A DNA stretch of 64,000 nt, from the NCBI GenBank assembly GCA_026710155.1, contig JAPORQ010000081.1, positions 23,610-87,609 on the forward strand. The letters are read 5' to 3'. Position numbers and translations under genes: made by a program. Under the pieces are notes generated by a model that saw only the letters and a list, made by a program, of their open reading frames with translations, searched no databases and was not told where the DNA came from. This document shows positions 27,412-35,907 of the stretch, piece by piece. Positions within the stretch are counted from its first letter, which is position 1; every line of letters starts with the position of its first letter. The DNA is from Paracoccaceae bacterium. GTDB lineage: Bacteria > Pseudomonadota > Alphaproteobacteria > Rhodobacterales > Rhodobacteraceae.

Positions 27412-27440
27412 GAGAAGGCAGGTCAGAAACCTGCCTTCTC
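27412..27440 (-). promoter_or_regulatory. Intercistronic hairpin after the binding-protein gene
   Basis: A perfect 12-bp stem, GAGAAGGCAGGT paired with ACCTGCCTTCTC around a 5-base loop, sits 17 bp after the binding-protein stop and 15 bp before the livG start. No T-run follows on the transcribed strand. It most likely protects or attenuates, giving more binding-protein mRNA than transporter mRNA. A hairpin in the same position is seen in the other importer operon at 13101-13130, with a different sequence. Confidence 0.7.
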
Positions 27441-27457
27441 ATGTATCCAGTTTATAC

Positions 27458-28648
27458 TTATCTGAATGCGACCGTCTCCCAGGCACCGTTCTGAACCTCA
27501 AATTCACGGTAGTTGCCAGCTGACTCACCTGGTCCAATGAGTTCAACCGAACTTGCACCGACATAATCAATTTCGCCACCATTGGCCAATATTTCCAATG
27601 CCTTGGCCAATTCACCAGGATAGATTTTCTCTCCTGGAGCATTGGCAACATCCATGACTTTTTCCTTCAGCATGCTGCTTTCGGAGGATCCGGCAGCCTG
27701 CATGGCCAAGAGTATCAGGGCGGCAGCATCATAGGATTCACCGATAAACGGACCTTCACCATTTATACCGGCGGAGGATACCAATTCTGCAAAGGTGGCA
27801 AGTCCCGGGCTATCGGTACCTGGTGCCTGACCGAAGGACCCATCCAGCTCATTGCCAAAATCATCAAGAAGGCCATCACCATACATGCCGTCCGGAAATA
27901 CAAAAGTATCAAAGGAACCTGCATCAATGGAGCCTCGAACGATTGATTTACCACCTTCACCAATATATCCGGCAACAACCATGAGATCACCTCCAGCAGC
28001 AGCCAAGGCAGCCACTTCGGCACTGTAATCAGCCTTGCCAACCTCGTGTGGGGCATTAATGGTGATTTCACCCCCCATTCCTTCGAAAGCTGCTGCAAAA
28101 CTGTCGGCCAGTCCCTTGCCGTAATCATTGTTGATGAAGGTTACGGCAACTGAACCAAACCCTCTCTCCGTAATGATTTCAGCCATAAGTTGCCCCTGTC
28201 TGGCATCAGAGGGTGCCGTACGAAAAAACAGACCATCATCTTCAACCGTCGTGAATCCTGGCGAAGTCGAGGCAGGTGAAATCATGACAATACCATTGGG
28301 CAGGGCGACATTCTGTAAAACAGCCCCGGTAGTACCCGAACAATCAGACCCCATTATGGCGCTGACCTTATCAGCGGTTACAAGTCTTTCGGCAGCTGCT
28401 GTGGCTGCCCCGGCATCAACACAAGTTGCATCACCCCTGACAGGAGTGACTGTACTGCCTCCCAAAAAGAGACCTGAATCGCTTACTTCGGCGACCGCAA
28501 ACTCGGCTCCCTCCGCCATCGGACCCACCAATTCCTCAATTGGTCCGGTGAAGGACAGGAGTATTCCAATTTTTACTTCTTCAGCCTTTGACTGAACACA
28601 GAAGGACAGGAGAGCTGCCATCGCAAACATAGAAACTTTTTTCATCAT
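27458..28648 (-). CDS. Periplasmic amino acid-type substrate-binding protein (Liv family)
   Basis: A 396-residue exported protein. The signal peptide MMKKVSMFAMAALLSF precedes a predicted cleavage after SKA. The mature protein begins VKIGILLSFTGP, contains MGSDCSGTTGAVLQNVALPNGIVMISPASTSP with the Ser-Thr carboxylate/amine binding region of leucine-binding-protein relatives, and VAVTFINNDYGKGLADSF. A 'YDAAALILLAMQAAGS' segment is also family-typical. It heads a five-gene importer operon. The ligand is probably an amino acid or related amine, not determinable here. Confidence 0.9.
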   Translation of the reverse strand: MMKKVSMFAMAALLSFCVQSKAEEVKIGILLSFTGPIEELVGPMAEGAEFAVAEVSDSGLFLGGSTVTPVRGDATCVDAGAATAAAERLVTADKVSAIMGSDCSGTTGAVLQNVALPNGIVMISPASTSPGFTTVEDDGLFFRTAPSDARQGQLMAEIITERGFGSVAVTFINNDYGKGLADSFAAAFEGMGGEITINAPHEVGKADYSAEVAALAAAGGDLMVVAGYIGEGGKSIVRGSIDAGSFDTFVFPDGMYGDGLLDDFGNELDGSFGQAPGTDSPGLATFAELVSSAGINGEGPFIGESYDAAALILLAMQAAGSSESSMLKEKVMDVANAPGEKIYPGELAKALEILANGGEIDYVGASSVELIGPGESAGNYREFEVQNGAWETVAFR

Positions 28649-28747
28649 AATATCCTAATTTGGTTTTCAAATAACCGAACATGTCGGTTGACTATAAATA
28701 CTATTTCAGAAGGTATTTTTCAAAGCAAATTTGATGGCAAAATGATC

Positions 28748-29305
28748 CTAGTTAATTTTATTGTGGATAACCCTATTTTGATTGTTTTCTATCGGCAAAG
28801 CCTTTTCTGGCTGTTCCACATATTGATGAAACTGCTCCAAAACCATTTCCTTGTAACAATTTTCAAATGCCAACTCGAACCCATTTTCCCTTTTGGTGAA
28901 TAAAACTTTCAGTCCCAGTGCTTGGGAAAAACAGACATTAGTCGTACTCATTTGATCCAAATCCAAAGATGTTATTGTTGCTAGGTAATCATTTACATCC
29001 GTACCCTTGAACTCAAAAAACACGTAAATGTCTGAAACGAGTGCTTGTGCGAAATGACCATTTTTTTCGTATTCCTGAAGTGTTTTTTGCCACATTTTCT
29101 CATCGGATAAGACCGTTCGAAATAGAAAATTCTTTTTGCCAATCCAGTATAATTCATCCCCATTGCTTTCTGTTCTGGTATTTGGAGTCGCCGGAATTGG
29201 CAGGAAATTGGGAATTTTTATTTTCTCCAAATCATTCCTAGAGCATTTGATGTCAAATATTGCTTTTGGCTTTGATGGACTCAATGTTAAATGCTTATAA
29301 ATCAT
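28748..29305 (-). CDS. soxG: Sarcosine oxidase gamma subunit
   Basis: A 185-residue protein resembling the small GcvT-like gamma subunit of heterotetrameric sarcosine oxidase. Seen: LYWIGKKNFLF, matching the family's Trp-Ile-Gly-Pro-Asp-Glu-like strand, followed by a central SDIYVFFEFKG and a LDQMSTTNVCFSQALGLKVLF segment. The complex oxidises sarcosine to glycine, passing the methyl group to tetrahydrofolate. Its usual place directly after soxA is interrupted by about 1.46 kb of decayed mobile DNA (29348-30697). It may still be transcribed from the sox promoter by read-through, or it may need its own. Similarity is weaker than for the other subunits. Confidence 0.72.
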   Translation of the reverse strand: MIYKHLTLSPSKPKAIFDIKCSRNDLEKIKIPNFLPIPATPNTRTESNGDELYWIGKKNFLFRTVLSDEKMWQKTLQEYEKNGHFAQALVSDIYVFFEFKGTDVNDYLATITSLDLDQMSTTNVCFSQALGLKVLFTKRENGFELAFENCYKEMVLEQFHQYVEQPEKALPIENNQNRVIHNKIN

Positions 29306-29852
29306 TGTGTAGGATTTCCCTGATTTTCATTTTTTCATAGAACCATTGTAACTATTCAGCATCCCTATAATGAAGGGGCAGTTTAGGCAGGAATGCCAAC
29401 TAATGCAATGGCCTTATGCACTCCATTGTTTCATTGGAGGGTTGCCGCTTTTGCCGATGATTGATGTTACCAAACGTTTAAATGTACGCCAATATCAATG
29501 ATTTGAATGTACACCATTTTTCCGGGAAGGACATTCCAGCGAATGAAAAAGACGATAAAGCGGCCCTTGAATCACCACCGCAATTACCGAGACCAGGGAT
29601 GTAAGAGCTAGATAATAAGTCACAAAAACAATGAAAATGATGCTTTTTGACCTGAATTTCTAAACAGATTTTGAACCAAAAATGGTTTTATTGTCTGGAA
29701 ATGTATTGAATTTGCTGCTTTTTTGGACTTATGGAACACGCTCAGTAGTACTGGTAAATGGTAGGGGATATACACCAGATAATGAGATCGATGTATAAAT
29801 ATAGTTATGTATTGTTACCCTTAGAAATCAAACATATTGTTCCAATAAATGG

Positions 29853-30240
29853 ATGTGGTTGGCTATGGAAAATAAAACCGATTGGTCGCATTTGGATAAA
29901 TTACTCTATCAAAAATATAATCTTGAACAAAGCGATCGTGGTAGAATATTTCCAAAAATTTGCCACCATTCACCCAGCAAGGGTTATCCATTGCATCATC
30001 CTGTTGAAGGACCGGAAAGGTATCGGAGAGAATTTTGTCTGAGGGCTTATGAAGATCAAAAAGCTTCAGGTATCTACATTGGTAGCATGGATTCTCGGAC
30101 AGACATTCTCTGTGACCATCCTGAAATTCGCTTCTTTGCATCTGTTGGCTACGAACTGGATGAAAAAGATTTTGAAATAATTCATGATATTCAAGGATGG
30201 TCTCGGGTACCATGCATCACTGCAGCCGTTGTCATCACCA
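29853..30240 (+). other. Unassigned open stretch inside the mobile-element remnant
   Basis: A frame starting at ATG 29853 or 29865 reads about 125 plausible residues (KTDWSHLDKLLYQKY, then RRFFASVGYELDEKDFEI-like charged sequence) before running into the transposase remnant in the wrong frame. I do not recognise it. It could be a fragment of a cargo or host gene, or chance. The opposite strand is also open here (29863-30213), which weakens the case. Confidence 0.2.
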
Positions 30241-30267
30241 AGCAGGCGTGGAAGGAAGAAGCGGCGC

Positions 30268-30560
30268 AAGGGCTACAATCCGTTGCCGCACCTGCGGGAT
30301 CATCGCGATGCAGTCCTCCTGTTCACCGGAAACCCGCCTGTTCCTGCCAAGAACAACATCGCGGAATTGGATCTTTGGGATGGAGAGGGCGAAGCAGAGG
30401 ATATCGGGGTGCCACCACAGCATGGAGGGAGCGATCAGCCGCGCCATCATCAGGACGGTTCCGGCGACGGCACGCAGGCAGGGCTGGAACATGTTGGACA
30501 AGCTTCGCTGGCCGTCCCCGGAACTTGAGGTGGACATCCCCGTCCAGGCACCTGGTTGAC
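30268..30560 (+). pseudogene. IS66-family transposase C-terminal fragment, frameshifted
   Basis: One frame gives LRDHRDAVLLFTGNPPVPAK followed by NNIAELDL. Near 30370 the match moves to another forward frame as MERAKQRISGCHHSMEGA and then IIRTVPATARRQGWNMLDKL. This order (NN-AE-DLRM, KQKISG-FRS-EGA, STARKQG-N-L) is the end of the DDE domain of IS66-type transposases, including the final catalytic Glu region. At least one frameshift and loss of everything upstream make it non-functional. Confidence 0.75.
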
Positions 30561-30767
30561 ACCTTTCCGGATTGCCGGGAAATCACGAACCTGCGACAAT
30601 CACCATATGAACCGTTGGCATATAAACAGTGCCATTGCATTGGCGGGCATTCCTGCTTAAACTACTATTGAAACCTAAAGGATACCTGAATAATTACAAA
30701 TCAGTAGAAAAGAAATTGCATAGTCCTGTCAATATTTGGTTTACTTAATTGTATGGATTTTTGAACT

Positions 30768-33698
30768 TTAACTTCTCAACTTTGTACCTTCAGGATCGTA
30801 AAAGCATGGTTTGGCGACTTCTGCTGGCTCAATGCCATTCAGGTTTCTTACATTGACCTTTTCACCCATCCTTGACCTTCCATCATCCAATAATGCCAAA
30901 GCGACATATTGCTGATTGATTTCACTCCAGACTGATGCAGTCACATGACCCTCGACAAACAAATGGTCTTCGGATGCAACCAGGGGAGTGCCTTCGGCAA
31001 ATTGAATGTTGGGATACCTGGATACCAAGCCCACCAATTCCTTGCGTGGCAGTTTTGAGGTTCTGTTCAACTCCATTGCCCTTTTTCCGATGAAATCCTT
31101 TTTTCCTTTGCCGATGACCCAACCTAGTCCCAGATCAATGGGATCAATTTTACCATCAACTTCATGACCAAGGGAAATAAAGCCTTTTTCAACCCTGAGG
31201 ACATGATTTGTTTCGGACCCTATGGGGGTAATGCCATAATTATTCCCCCTCTTGACCAAGATCCCCCATAATTGTTCAAGATCACGGGGACGAACATTGA
31301 TTTCGAAGGAGAGTTCTCCCGTGAAACTGACTCTTGCGATTCGGGCAGGTATCCCGTTGAATTCACCATCCCTTATTGCCATGAAGGGAAAAGCCTCACT
31401 GGAAAGGTCAATATCTGTATCAAATTCCTGCAGAAAAGTTCTGGCTTCCGGACCACAAACCGTAGCATTCATCCATTGCAACGTTAAATTGGTAAGTGAT
31501 ACATCCATATGGGCAAAATCACATTTCAGGTGCTTTTCCAGATGTTGATGCACCAAATCCACATTTCCAGTCGACAAGGAAAGTTGGTACCAATTCTCGG
31601 CCATAGTGAAACAGACCCCATCATCCAGTATAAAACCCTCTTCGGTCAACATGAGTCCATATCTGCCCATACCCATGTGAATGTCTTGAATTGGAATGGT
31701 AAACATCAATTCCAAAAATCTTGCAGCATCTTTTCCCTTGACTTCAAAAGTAGCCAGGGGGGAGCCATCATAAATGGCCAAACCGGTTCTGACGGCCAAT
31801 GTCTCACGGTTTATGGCATCCATCATGGATTCATTTCGCAAAAGGTAATATCCGGGACGCCTCCAATTAGCCCCGGCTTCATAGAGAACTGCACCATTTT
31901 CCCTATTCCATTTGGTAATTGGCGTCGTTTTATATGGTTTGACAATATCTCCCTCGGGTTTGCCGAGTACACCAAAAGATACTGGCGAAACCGGGGATCG
32001 GTACTTTATCAGACCCACCTCATCAAGTGTTTTACCGGTGATGTTTGAAATTATTCCACTGGCATTGACATTACCGGTTTTACCTTGATCCAATCCCATT
32101 CCAAGGGTTGTATACCGCTTGACCAGCTCAATATCGTCATAACCTTCCCTCAAAGCAAGTTTAATATCTGCCAAGGTGACATCATTAAGCAAATCAACGA
32201 AGGACTTTGATCCGGCATCGCCTGAACCGCTTTCCCAGTAGGGATTAATTGAATATTCATCTTCTGGAATATCAAATTCCGGTATTTGCAGCAATTCGGT
32301 GCTCAATCCAACAGTTGTTATCAAGTCGGAAATCTTTTGAACAGCATCATTGATTTTCTCTACAAACCCGAATTTTCCAGCAAGGGAACCTACTGTTATT
32401 ACATCCTGCACTGAGTTTGCTGGAACGAAGGTTGCCAATTCATTGTCATATGAAAATGATCCCCCTGACTGAAACCACAATTGAAGATTGGGATTCCATC
32501 CACCTGACACAGCAAGTAGATCACAACGCAGGGTCACAGACTTACCTCCCATGACCGGAGAGGCAATCACTCCCCTTAACCTGTTCCAGCCTGATGCCTT
32601 GTTGACCTGATGACCGGAGTAAATGTTAATATTCCCCGGCAAATTGGAATAATCACTTAATCCTTCCTCACGAGTATCAACAATGGCAACAATTTCCTTC
32701 CCCTTCTCCAGAATGGTTTTTGCCAAAACCTTGATGCTGTTGTTGTTCGTATAGAGAATCACCCTGTCGCCGGGGATAACAGCATAGTTATTGCAATAGT
32801 TCAGCAAACCCGAAGCCAGCATGATTCCGGGACGATCATTGTGAGGAAAAACCAGCCCCCTCTCTGTACAACCCGTTGACATGATTACATTACTTGACCT
32901 GATTCTCCAGACCAATTCACTTTGACCAATACCATTGGTCTCGTGGGCCAATACAAGATTTTGTTCACGATAACCCCAAGCCATGGTTTTAGTGAGAATT
33001 CTGACATTGGAATAACCATTTAGCTCATCCTTCAAGGTACGGACCCATTGCCGGATACTTGCATTTTCGTTCACAGGCAGCGACCAATTGCCGAAAGGCT
33101 CCATATGGTTATCGACGAAAACAACCCTTTTGCCTGTTCGGGCAGTCATAAGTGCTGCAACCAAACCTGCTATACCACCTCCAATGACCAAAAATTCACA
33201 ATGGGCATCTCGTGAATCGTAAGTGGTTGGACTGATTTCACTTTCAGGAATATCAGCCAAACCGGCTATTTTTCTGATAAAGGGCTCAAAGATCTTCCAT
33301 TGCGGCTTAAAAAATGTCTTGTAGTAAAAGCCGGATGGAATCAGCGGTGAAATCATTTGTAATACCTGGCCAAAATCAATGTTTGGATTTGGCCAGCAAT
33401 TGATGCTTTTAATCCTCAGCCCTTCTTCGATTGGAACAATTGTGGCAGGGACCGCGGAGGTTCCCTTTCTGCCCATGACCTCTATGAATGTTCCAGCTTC
33501 CTCCAAACCGGCTGATACGATACCTCTGGGGCGATGATACTTGAAACTTCTCCCCGTGGTATTTATGCCATTGGATAAAAGAGCTGAAGCGACCGTATCG
33601 CCGAGGCATCCTTCTATTGTTTTACCGTTGAAGGTAAATTTTATTGGTACCTTGCGGTCAATGGTTCCCCCGGTTGCAAGTCTATATTTATTCGGCAT
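30768..33698 (-). CDS. soxA: Sarcosine oxidase alpha subunit
   Basis: A 976-residue subunit of heterotetrameric sarcosine oxidase. Seen: an N-terminal FTFNGKTIEGCLGDTVASAL domain, RSFKYHRPRGI, a Rossmann dinucleotide site GGGIAGLVAALMTARTG near residue 175, and a C-terminal half resembling the T-protein of glycine cleavage (GRYGLMLTEEGFILDDGV, FTGELSFEINV, GLGWVIGKGKKDFIGKRA) that binds tetrahydrofolate. It oxidises sarcosine to glycine plus methylene-THF and H2O2. ATG 33698 is preferred over an upstream TTG. It overlaps soxD by 11 bp, so the two are coupled. Confidence 0.95.
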   Translation of the reverse strand: MPNKYRLATGGTIDRKVPIKFTFNGKTIEGCLGDTVASALLSNGINTTGRSFKYHRPRGIVSAGLEEAGTFIEVMGRKGTSAVPATIVPIEEGLRIKSINCWPNPNIDFGQVLQMISPLIPSGFYYKTFFKPQWKIFEPFIRKIAGLADIPESEISPTTYDSRDAHCEFLVIGGGIAGLVAALMTARTGKRVVFVDNHMEPFGNWSLPVNENASIRQWVRTLKDELNGYSNVRILTKTMAWGYREQNLVLAHETNGIGQSELVWRIRSSNVIMSTGCTERGLVFPHNDRPGIMLASGLLNYCNNYAVIPGDRVILYTNNNSIKVLAKTILEKGKEIVAIVDTREEGLSDYSNLPGNINIYSGHQVNKASGWNRLRGVIASPVMGGKSVTLRCDLLAVSGGWNPNLQLWFQSGGSFSYDNELATFVPANSVQDVITVGSLAGKFGFVEKINDAVQKISDLITTVGLSTELLQIPEFDIPEDEYSINPYWESGSGDAGSKSFVDLLNDVTLADIKLALREGYDDIELVKRYTTLGMGLDQGKTGNVNASGIISNITGKTLDEVGLIKYRSPVSPVSFGVLGKPEGDIVKPYKTTPITKWNRENGAVLYEAGANWRRPGYYLLRNESMMDAINRETLAVRTGLAIYDGSPLATFEVKGKDAARFLELMFTIPIQDIHMGMGRYGLMLTEEGFILDDGVCFTMAENWYQLSLSTGNVDLVHQHLEKHLKCDFAHMDVSLTNLTLQWMNATVCGPEARTFLQEFDTDIDLSSEAFPFMAIRDGEFNGIPARIARVSFTGELSFEINVRPRDLEQLWGILVKRGNNYGITPIGSETNHVLRVEKGFISLGHEVDGKIDPIDLGLGWVIGKGKKDFIGKRAMELNRTSKLPRKELVGLVSRYPNIQFAEGTPLVASEDHLFVEGHVTASVWSEINQQYVALALLDDGRSRMGEKVNVRNLNGIEPAEVAKPCFYDPEGTKLRS

Positions 33699-33951
33699 CT
33701 GCTTCAACCGTGCTCAATATCTGATGTGTTCTGGTATCCCTGACAACCAACAGCCACTCGCCGCATCCTCTCTTATGCCACCAGAATTCCTGCCCCACAC
33801 CTTCAGGATTTTCAGGTACTAAAAGATAATCAATGAAGTCGGATTCTGACAGGTTATCCATATTGTCCGGCCGGCGTTCCCTGTAGGGTCCACAATATTC
33901 AAATTCTCTTTCGTCTCTGGGCCCACAAAATGGACAATCAATAATCAGCAT
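33688..33951 (-). CDS. soxD: Sarcosine oxidase delta subunit
   Basis: An 87-residue zinc-binding subunit. Start ATG 33951 gives the family-typical MLIIDCPFCGPRDEREF. Cys6 and Cys9 with His and Cys in WHKRGCGEWL are the four zinc ligands. SESDFIDYLLVPENPEGVG is also diagnostic. It lies 4 bp after soxB and overlaps soxA, giving the normal soxB-D-A order. Confidence 0.95.
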   Translation of the reverse strand: MLIIDCPFCGPRDEREFEYCGPYRERRPDNMDNLSESDFIDYLLVPENPEGVGQEFWWHKRGCGEWLLVVRDTRTHQILSTVEADAE

Positions 33952-33955
33952 GCCC

Positions 33956-35224
33956 CTATACTCTTGTTGTTGTCCCCGGCTCCAGAATGTAATCCAGAGT
34001 TTCAAAACGATCCAGGGTAAATGATTTTGTCAACTGGTGAGGTGTGTTGGTTGCGATCAAATTGGCGAATGTCAATCCTCCTGCCGGGATTGCCTTGTAA
34101 CCTCCCCACCAGCCTGCTGTAATATACAGGCCTGGGATTTCGGTTTCTGAAATGATCGGGGAGGCATCAGGTGCGATATCCACGGTTCCACCCCATTGTC
34201 TCAGCAATTTCAATTTCTTGAACGATGGAAACAATTCAAGCATGGCACCAACGGTCCTTTCAAAAACCAATTGATTTGTTCCCCGCCTGAAGGATTGACC
34301 TGGATCCGGAGCACCACCGATTACAAGTTCACCTTTTGCGGTTTGCGATAAATATACACCCAGATCCGGACAGTTGACCACTACATCAATCATGGGTTTT
34401 ACGGGTTCTGAAACAAAGGCCGACAAATTGAATGACCTGAGCGGCAATCTCAGCCCGACGGTATCGGTCAATTGGGTTGTATGTCCTGATACAGCGACTG
34501 CAACCCTATCGGCCAAAACATCTCCCTTCACCGTTGAAACACCCCTAATGGTACCATCATCATTCCTTAGAAGTGAATTAACCTTCGTATTCTGGTGTAT
34601 TTCAACGCCGAGCGAACTGGCAGCCCTGGCATAACCCCAGGCTACAGCATCATGCCGGTTAACAGCACCTTCCGGGTGAACCATGCCGGCAATTATCGGC
34701 AAACGCGAATCATTGCCTCCTCCAGCAAGTGTCGGGATTCTTCTCCGGATTTCCGATACACTGATGGGTTTGTAGGTTGCGCCAAAAATATCCATGACAT
34801 ACATTTTTCTTTTGATTTCCCGGAGTTTGGGATAGGTCTGGATAATGTCTATCATGGATCTCCGTGAGTGCATGAGATTGAAATTGAGCTCCTTGGATAG
34901 ACCCTCATACATCTCGACGGATTTTATAAAGAACGGTATGCTTTCCTGCCTGAGGTAATTGGATCTGATGGTGACCGTGTTGCGTGCAACATTGCCCCCT
35001 CCAAGCCATCCTCGTTCCAGAACGGTGATGTTGGCAACACCATGAATTTTGGCAAGGTAATAGGCCGTGGCCAGACCATGGCCCCCACCTCCAATGATAA
35101 TTACGTCATAATTCTTTTTCAGGTCATGAGTTATCCAGGCAGGTGACCAATCTCTATGTTGTGTAAAGGAATTACGAACCAAAGAATACAGCGAATATTT
35201 TTCCAAGCCAACCTTCACTCTCAA
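33956..35224 (-). CDS. soxB: Sarcosine oxidase beta subunit
   Basis: A 422-residue flavoprotein. Seen: the dinucleotide-binding site VIIIGGGGHGLATAYYLAK near residue 42, VLERGWLGGGNVARNT, and the C-terminal WGGTVDIAPDASPI and AGWWGGYKAIPAGG segments. In this family it binds FAD non-covalently and FMN covalently between the alpha and beta subunits, and holds the sarcosine oxidation site. The start is uncertain: TTG 35224, GTG 35218 and TTG 35206 are possible, as no ATG fits. The H2O2 it forms may explain the peroxidase-like gene just upstream. Confidence 0.94.
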   Translation of the reverse strand: MRVKVGLEKYSLYSLVRNSFTQHRDWSPAWITHDLKKNYDVIIIGGGGHGLATAYYLAKIHGVANITVLERGWLGGGNVARNTVTIRSNYLRQESIPFFIKSVEMYEGLSKELNFNLMHSRRSMIDIIQTYPKLREIKRKMYVMDIFGATYKPISVSEIRRRIPTLAGGGNDSRLPIIAGMVHPEGAVNRHDAVAWGYARAASSLGVEIHQNTKVNSLLRNDDGTIRGVSTVKGDVLADRVAVAVSGHTTQLTDTVGLRLPLRSFNLSAFVSEPVKPMIDVVVNCPDLGVYLSQTAKGELVIGGAPDPGQSFRRGTNQLVFERTVGAMLELFPSFKKLKLLRQWGGTVDIAPDASPIISETEIPGLYITAGWWGGYKAIPAGGLTFANLIATNTPHQLTKSFTLDRFETLDYILEPGTTTRV

Positions 35225-35271
35225 GAATCAAAGGATCAAAAACCGCATTTTGGATACAGGGGGTGCCATAG

Positions 35272-35859
35272 TCATTGTTGTTTTGCCGTGCCGTAATAAC
35301 CAATCACATCGCCTTCGGTCGAAACACCAAGACCATTGAGCAATCTGTTGACATAACAAAAATACCCCACGATCTGGTTGGCTTCCAAAATCTCACCATC
35401 AGTCCACCCAAACTTCCTCAGTTTTATGATATCGCCCTTTACCATTGAACTGGGGGTCAGTGTTAACTTTTCGGCATAGCGAAGAATTTCGAGTTCCTTT
35501 CCTTCAAAAAACATTTCTGGCTTTCCTGCTTCAAGGGCTTGTCTGATCAAATTGCCACGCTCCTTGGAGTTAATGAGAGTTTCGGCATTCTTCCAATGAT
35601 TGGCAAAAGAGTAACCACAACCATTGAGAAATGAAACATAACTGCCCAAAGTTTCCTGAAACCACATGGGAATTGTATTCGTGTCATCGTGCAGGACCGA
35701 CTTGTATAGTTGGAGGTGACCTTTCATGGTGTGTGGACGAAGCGAATGTACCCGCATTACATTATCTACAGTTCCATGAGGTGTTCTGGCAAGTTTAAGA
35801 GTTTCAAGCAAACTTTGATCTGCTTCCTCATCCTTGATCATTCTTATCCAGGCTGACAT
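35272..35859 (-). CDS. AhpD-like / peroxidase-related carboxymuconolactone decarboxylase family protein
   Basis: A 195-residue protein from ATG 35859, chosen over GTG 35904 because GAGGA lies 7 bases upstream. It matches the 'uncharacterised peroxidase-related' branch of the AhpD/CMD family: MRVHSLRPHTMKGHLQLYKSV, then LNGCGYSFANH, then LEILRYAEKLTLTP and VGYFCYVNRLLNGLGV. The usual redox motif is Cys-x-x-Cys; here it reads CGYS, so one cysteine is missing, though the following His is kept. Upstream of soxB, it could have detoxified H2O2 made by sarcosine oxidase, but the missing cysteine makes peroxidase activity doubtful. Confidence 0.8.
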   Translation of the reverse strand: MSAWIRMIKDEEADQSLLETLKLARTPHGTVDNVMRVHSLRPHTMKGHLQLYKSVLHDDTNTIPMWFQETLGSYVSFLNGCGYSFANHWKNAETLINSKERGNLIRQALEAGKPEMFFEGKELEILRYAEKLTLTPSSMVKGDIIKLRKFGWTDGEILEANQIVGYFCYVNRLLNGLGVSTEGDVIGYYGTAKQQ

Positions 35860-35907
35860 AAGATTTTCCTCATTTGAATCGGTAATTCCATCGCGATATG
35901 TCACTGA

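Larger units (their letters stand above)
29348..30697. mobile_element. Decayed IS66-like element between soxA and soxG
   Basis: The ends start with GTAACTATTCAG on the left and, on the opposite strand, GTAATTATTCAG on the right. Further in, a second conserved inverted block (29378-29412 against 30631-30665, 30 of 35 bases equal) contains GCAGGAATGCC and AATGCAATGGC. Ends beginning GTAA are usual for the IS66 family, and a degenerate IS66-type transposase C-terminus lies inside at 30268-30560. At 1.35 kb the element is about half of a full IS66 element. The flanking 8-mers agree at only 5 of 8 bases, so a target duplication is at best eroded. An IS5-like end at 29727-29745 and tandem AATGTAC motifs near 29483 suggest further nested remnants. 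Confidence 0.75.

Noticed and set aside
29863..30213. Minus-strand frame opposite the unassigned stretch in the IS66-like remnant
   Set aside because: Composition is implausible (rich in His, Cys, Gln) and no motif was found.
30698..30705. Target-site duplication of the IS66-like remnant
   Set aside because: The 8-mers at 29340-29347 and 30698-30705 agree at only 5 of 8 positions, which is too weak to claim.
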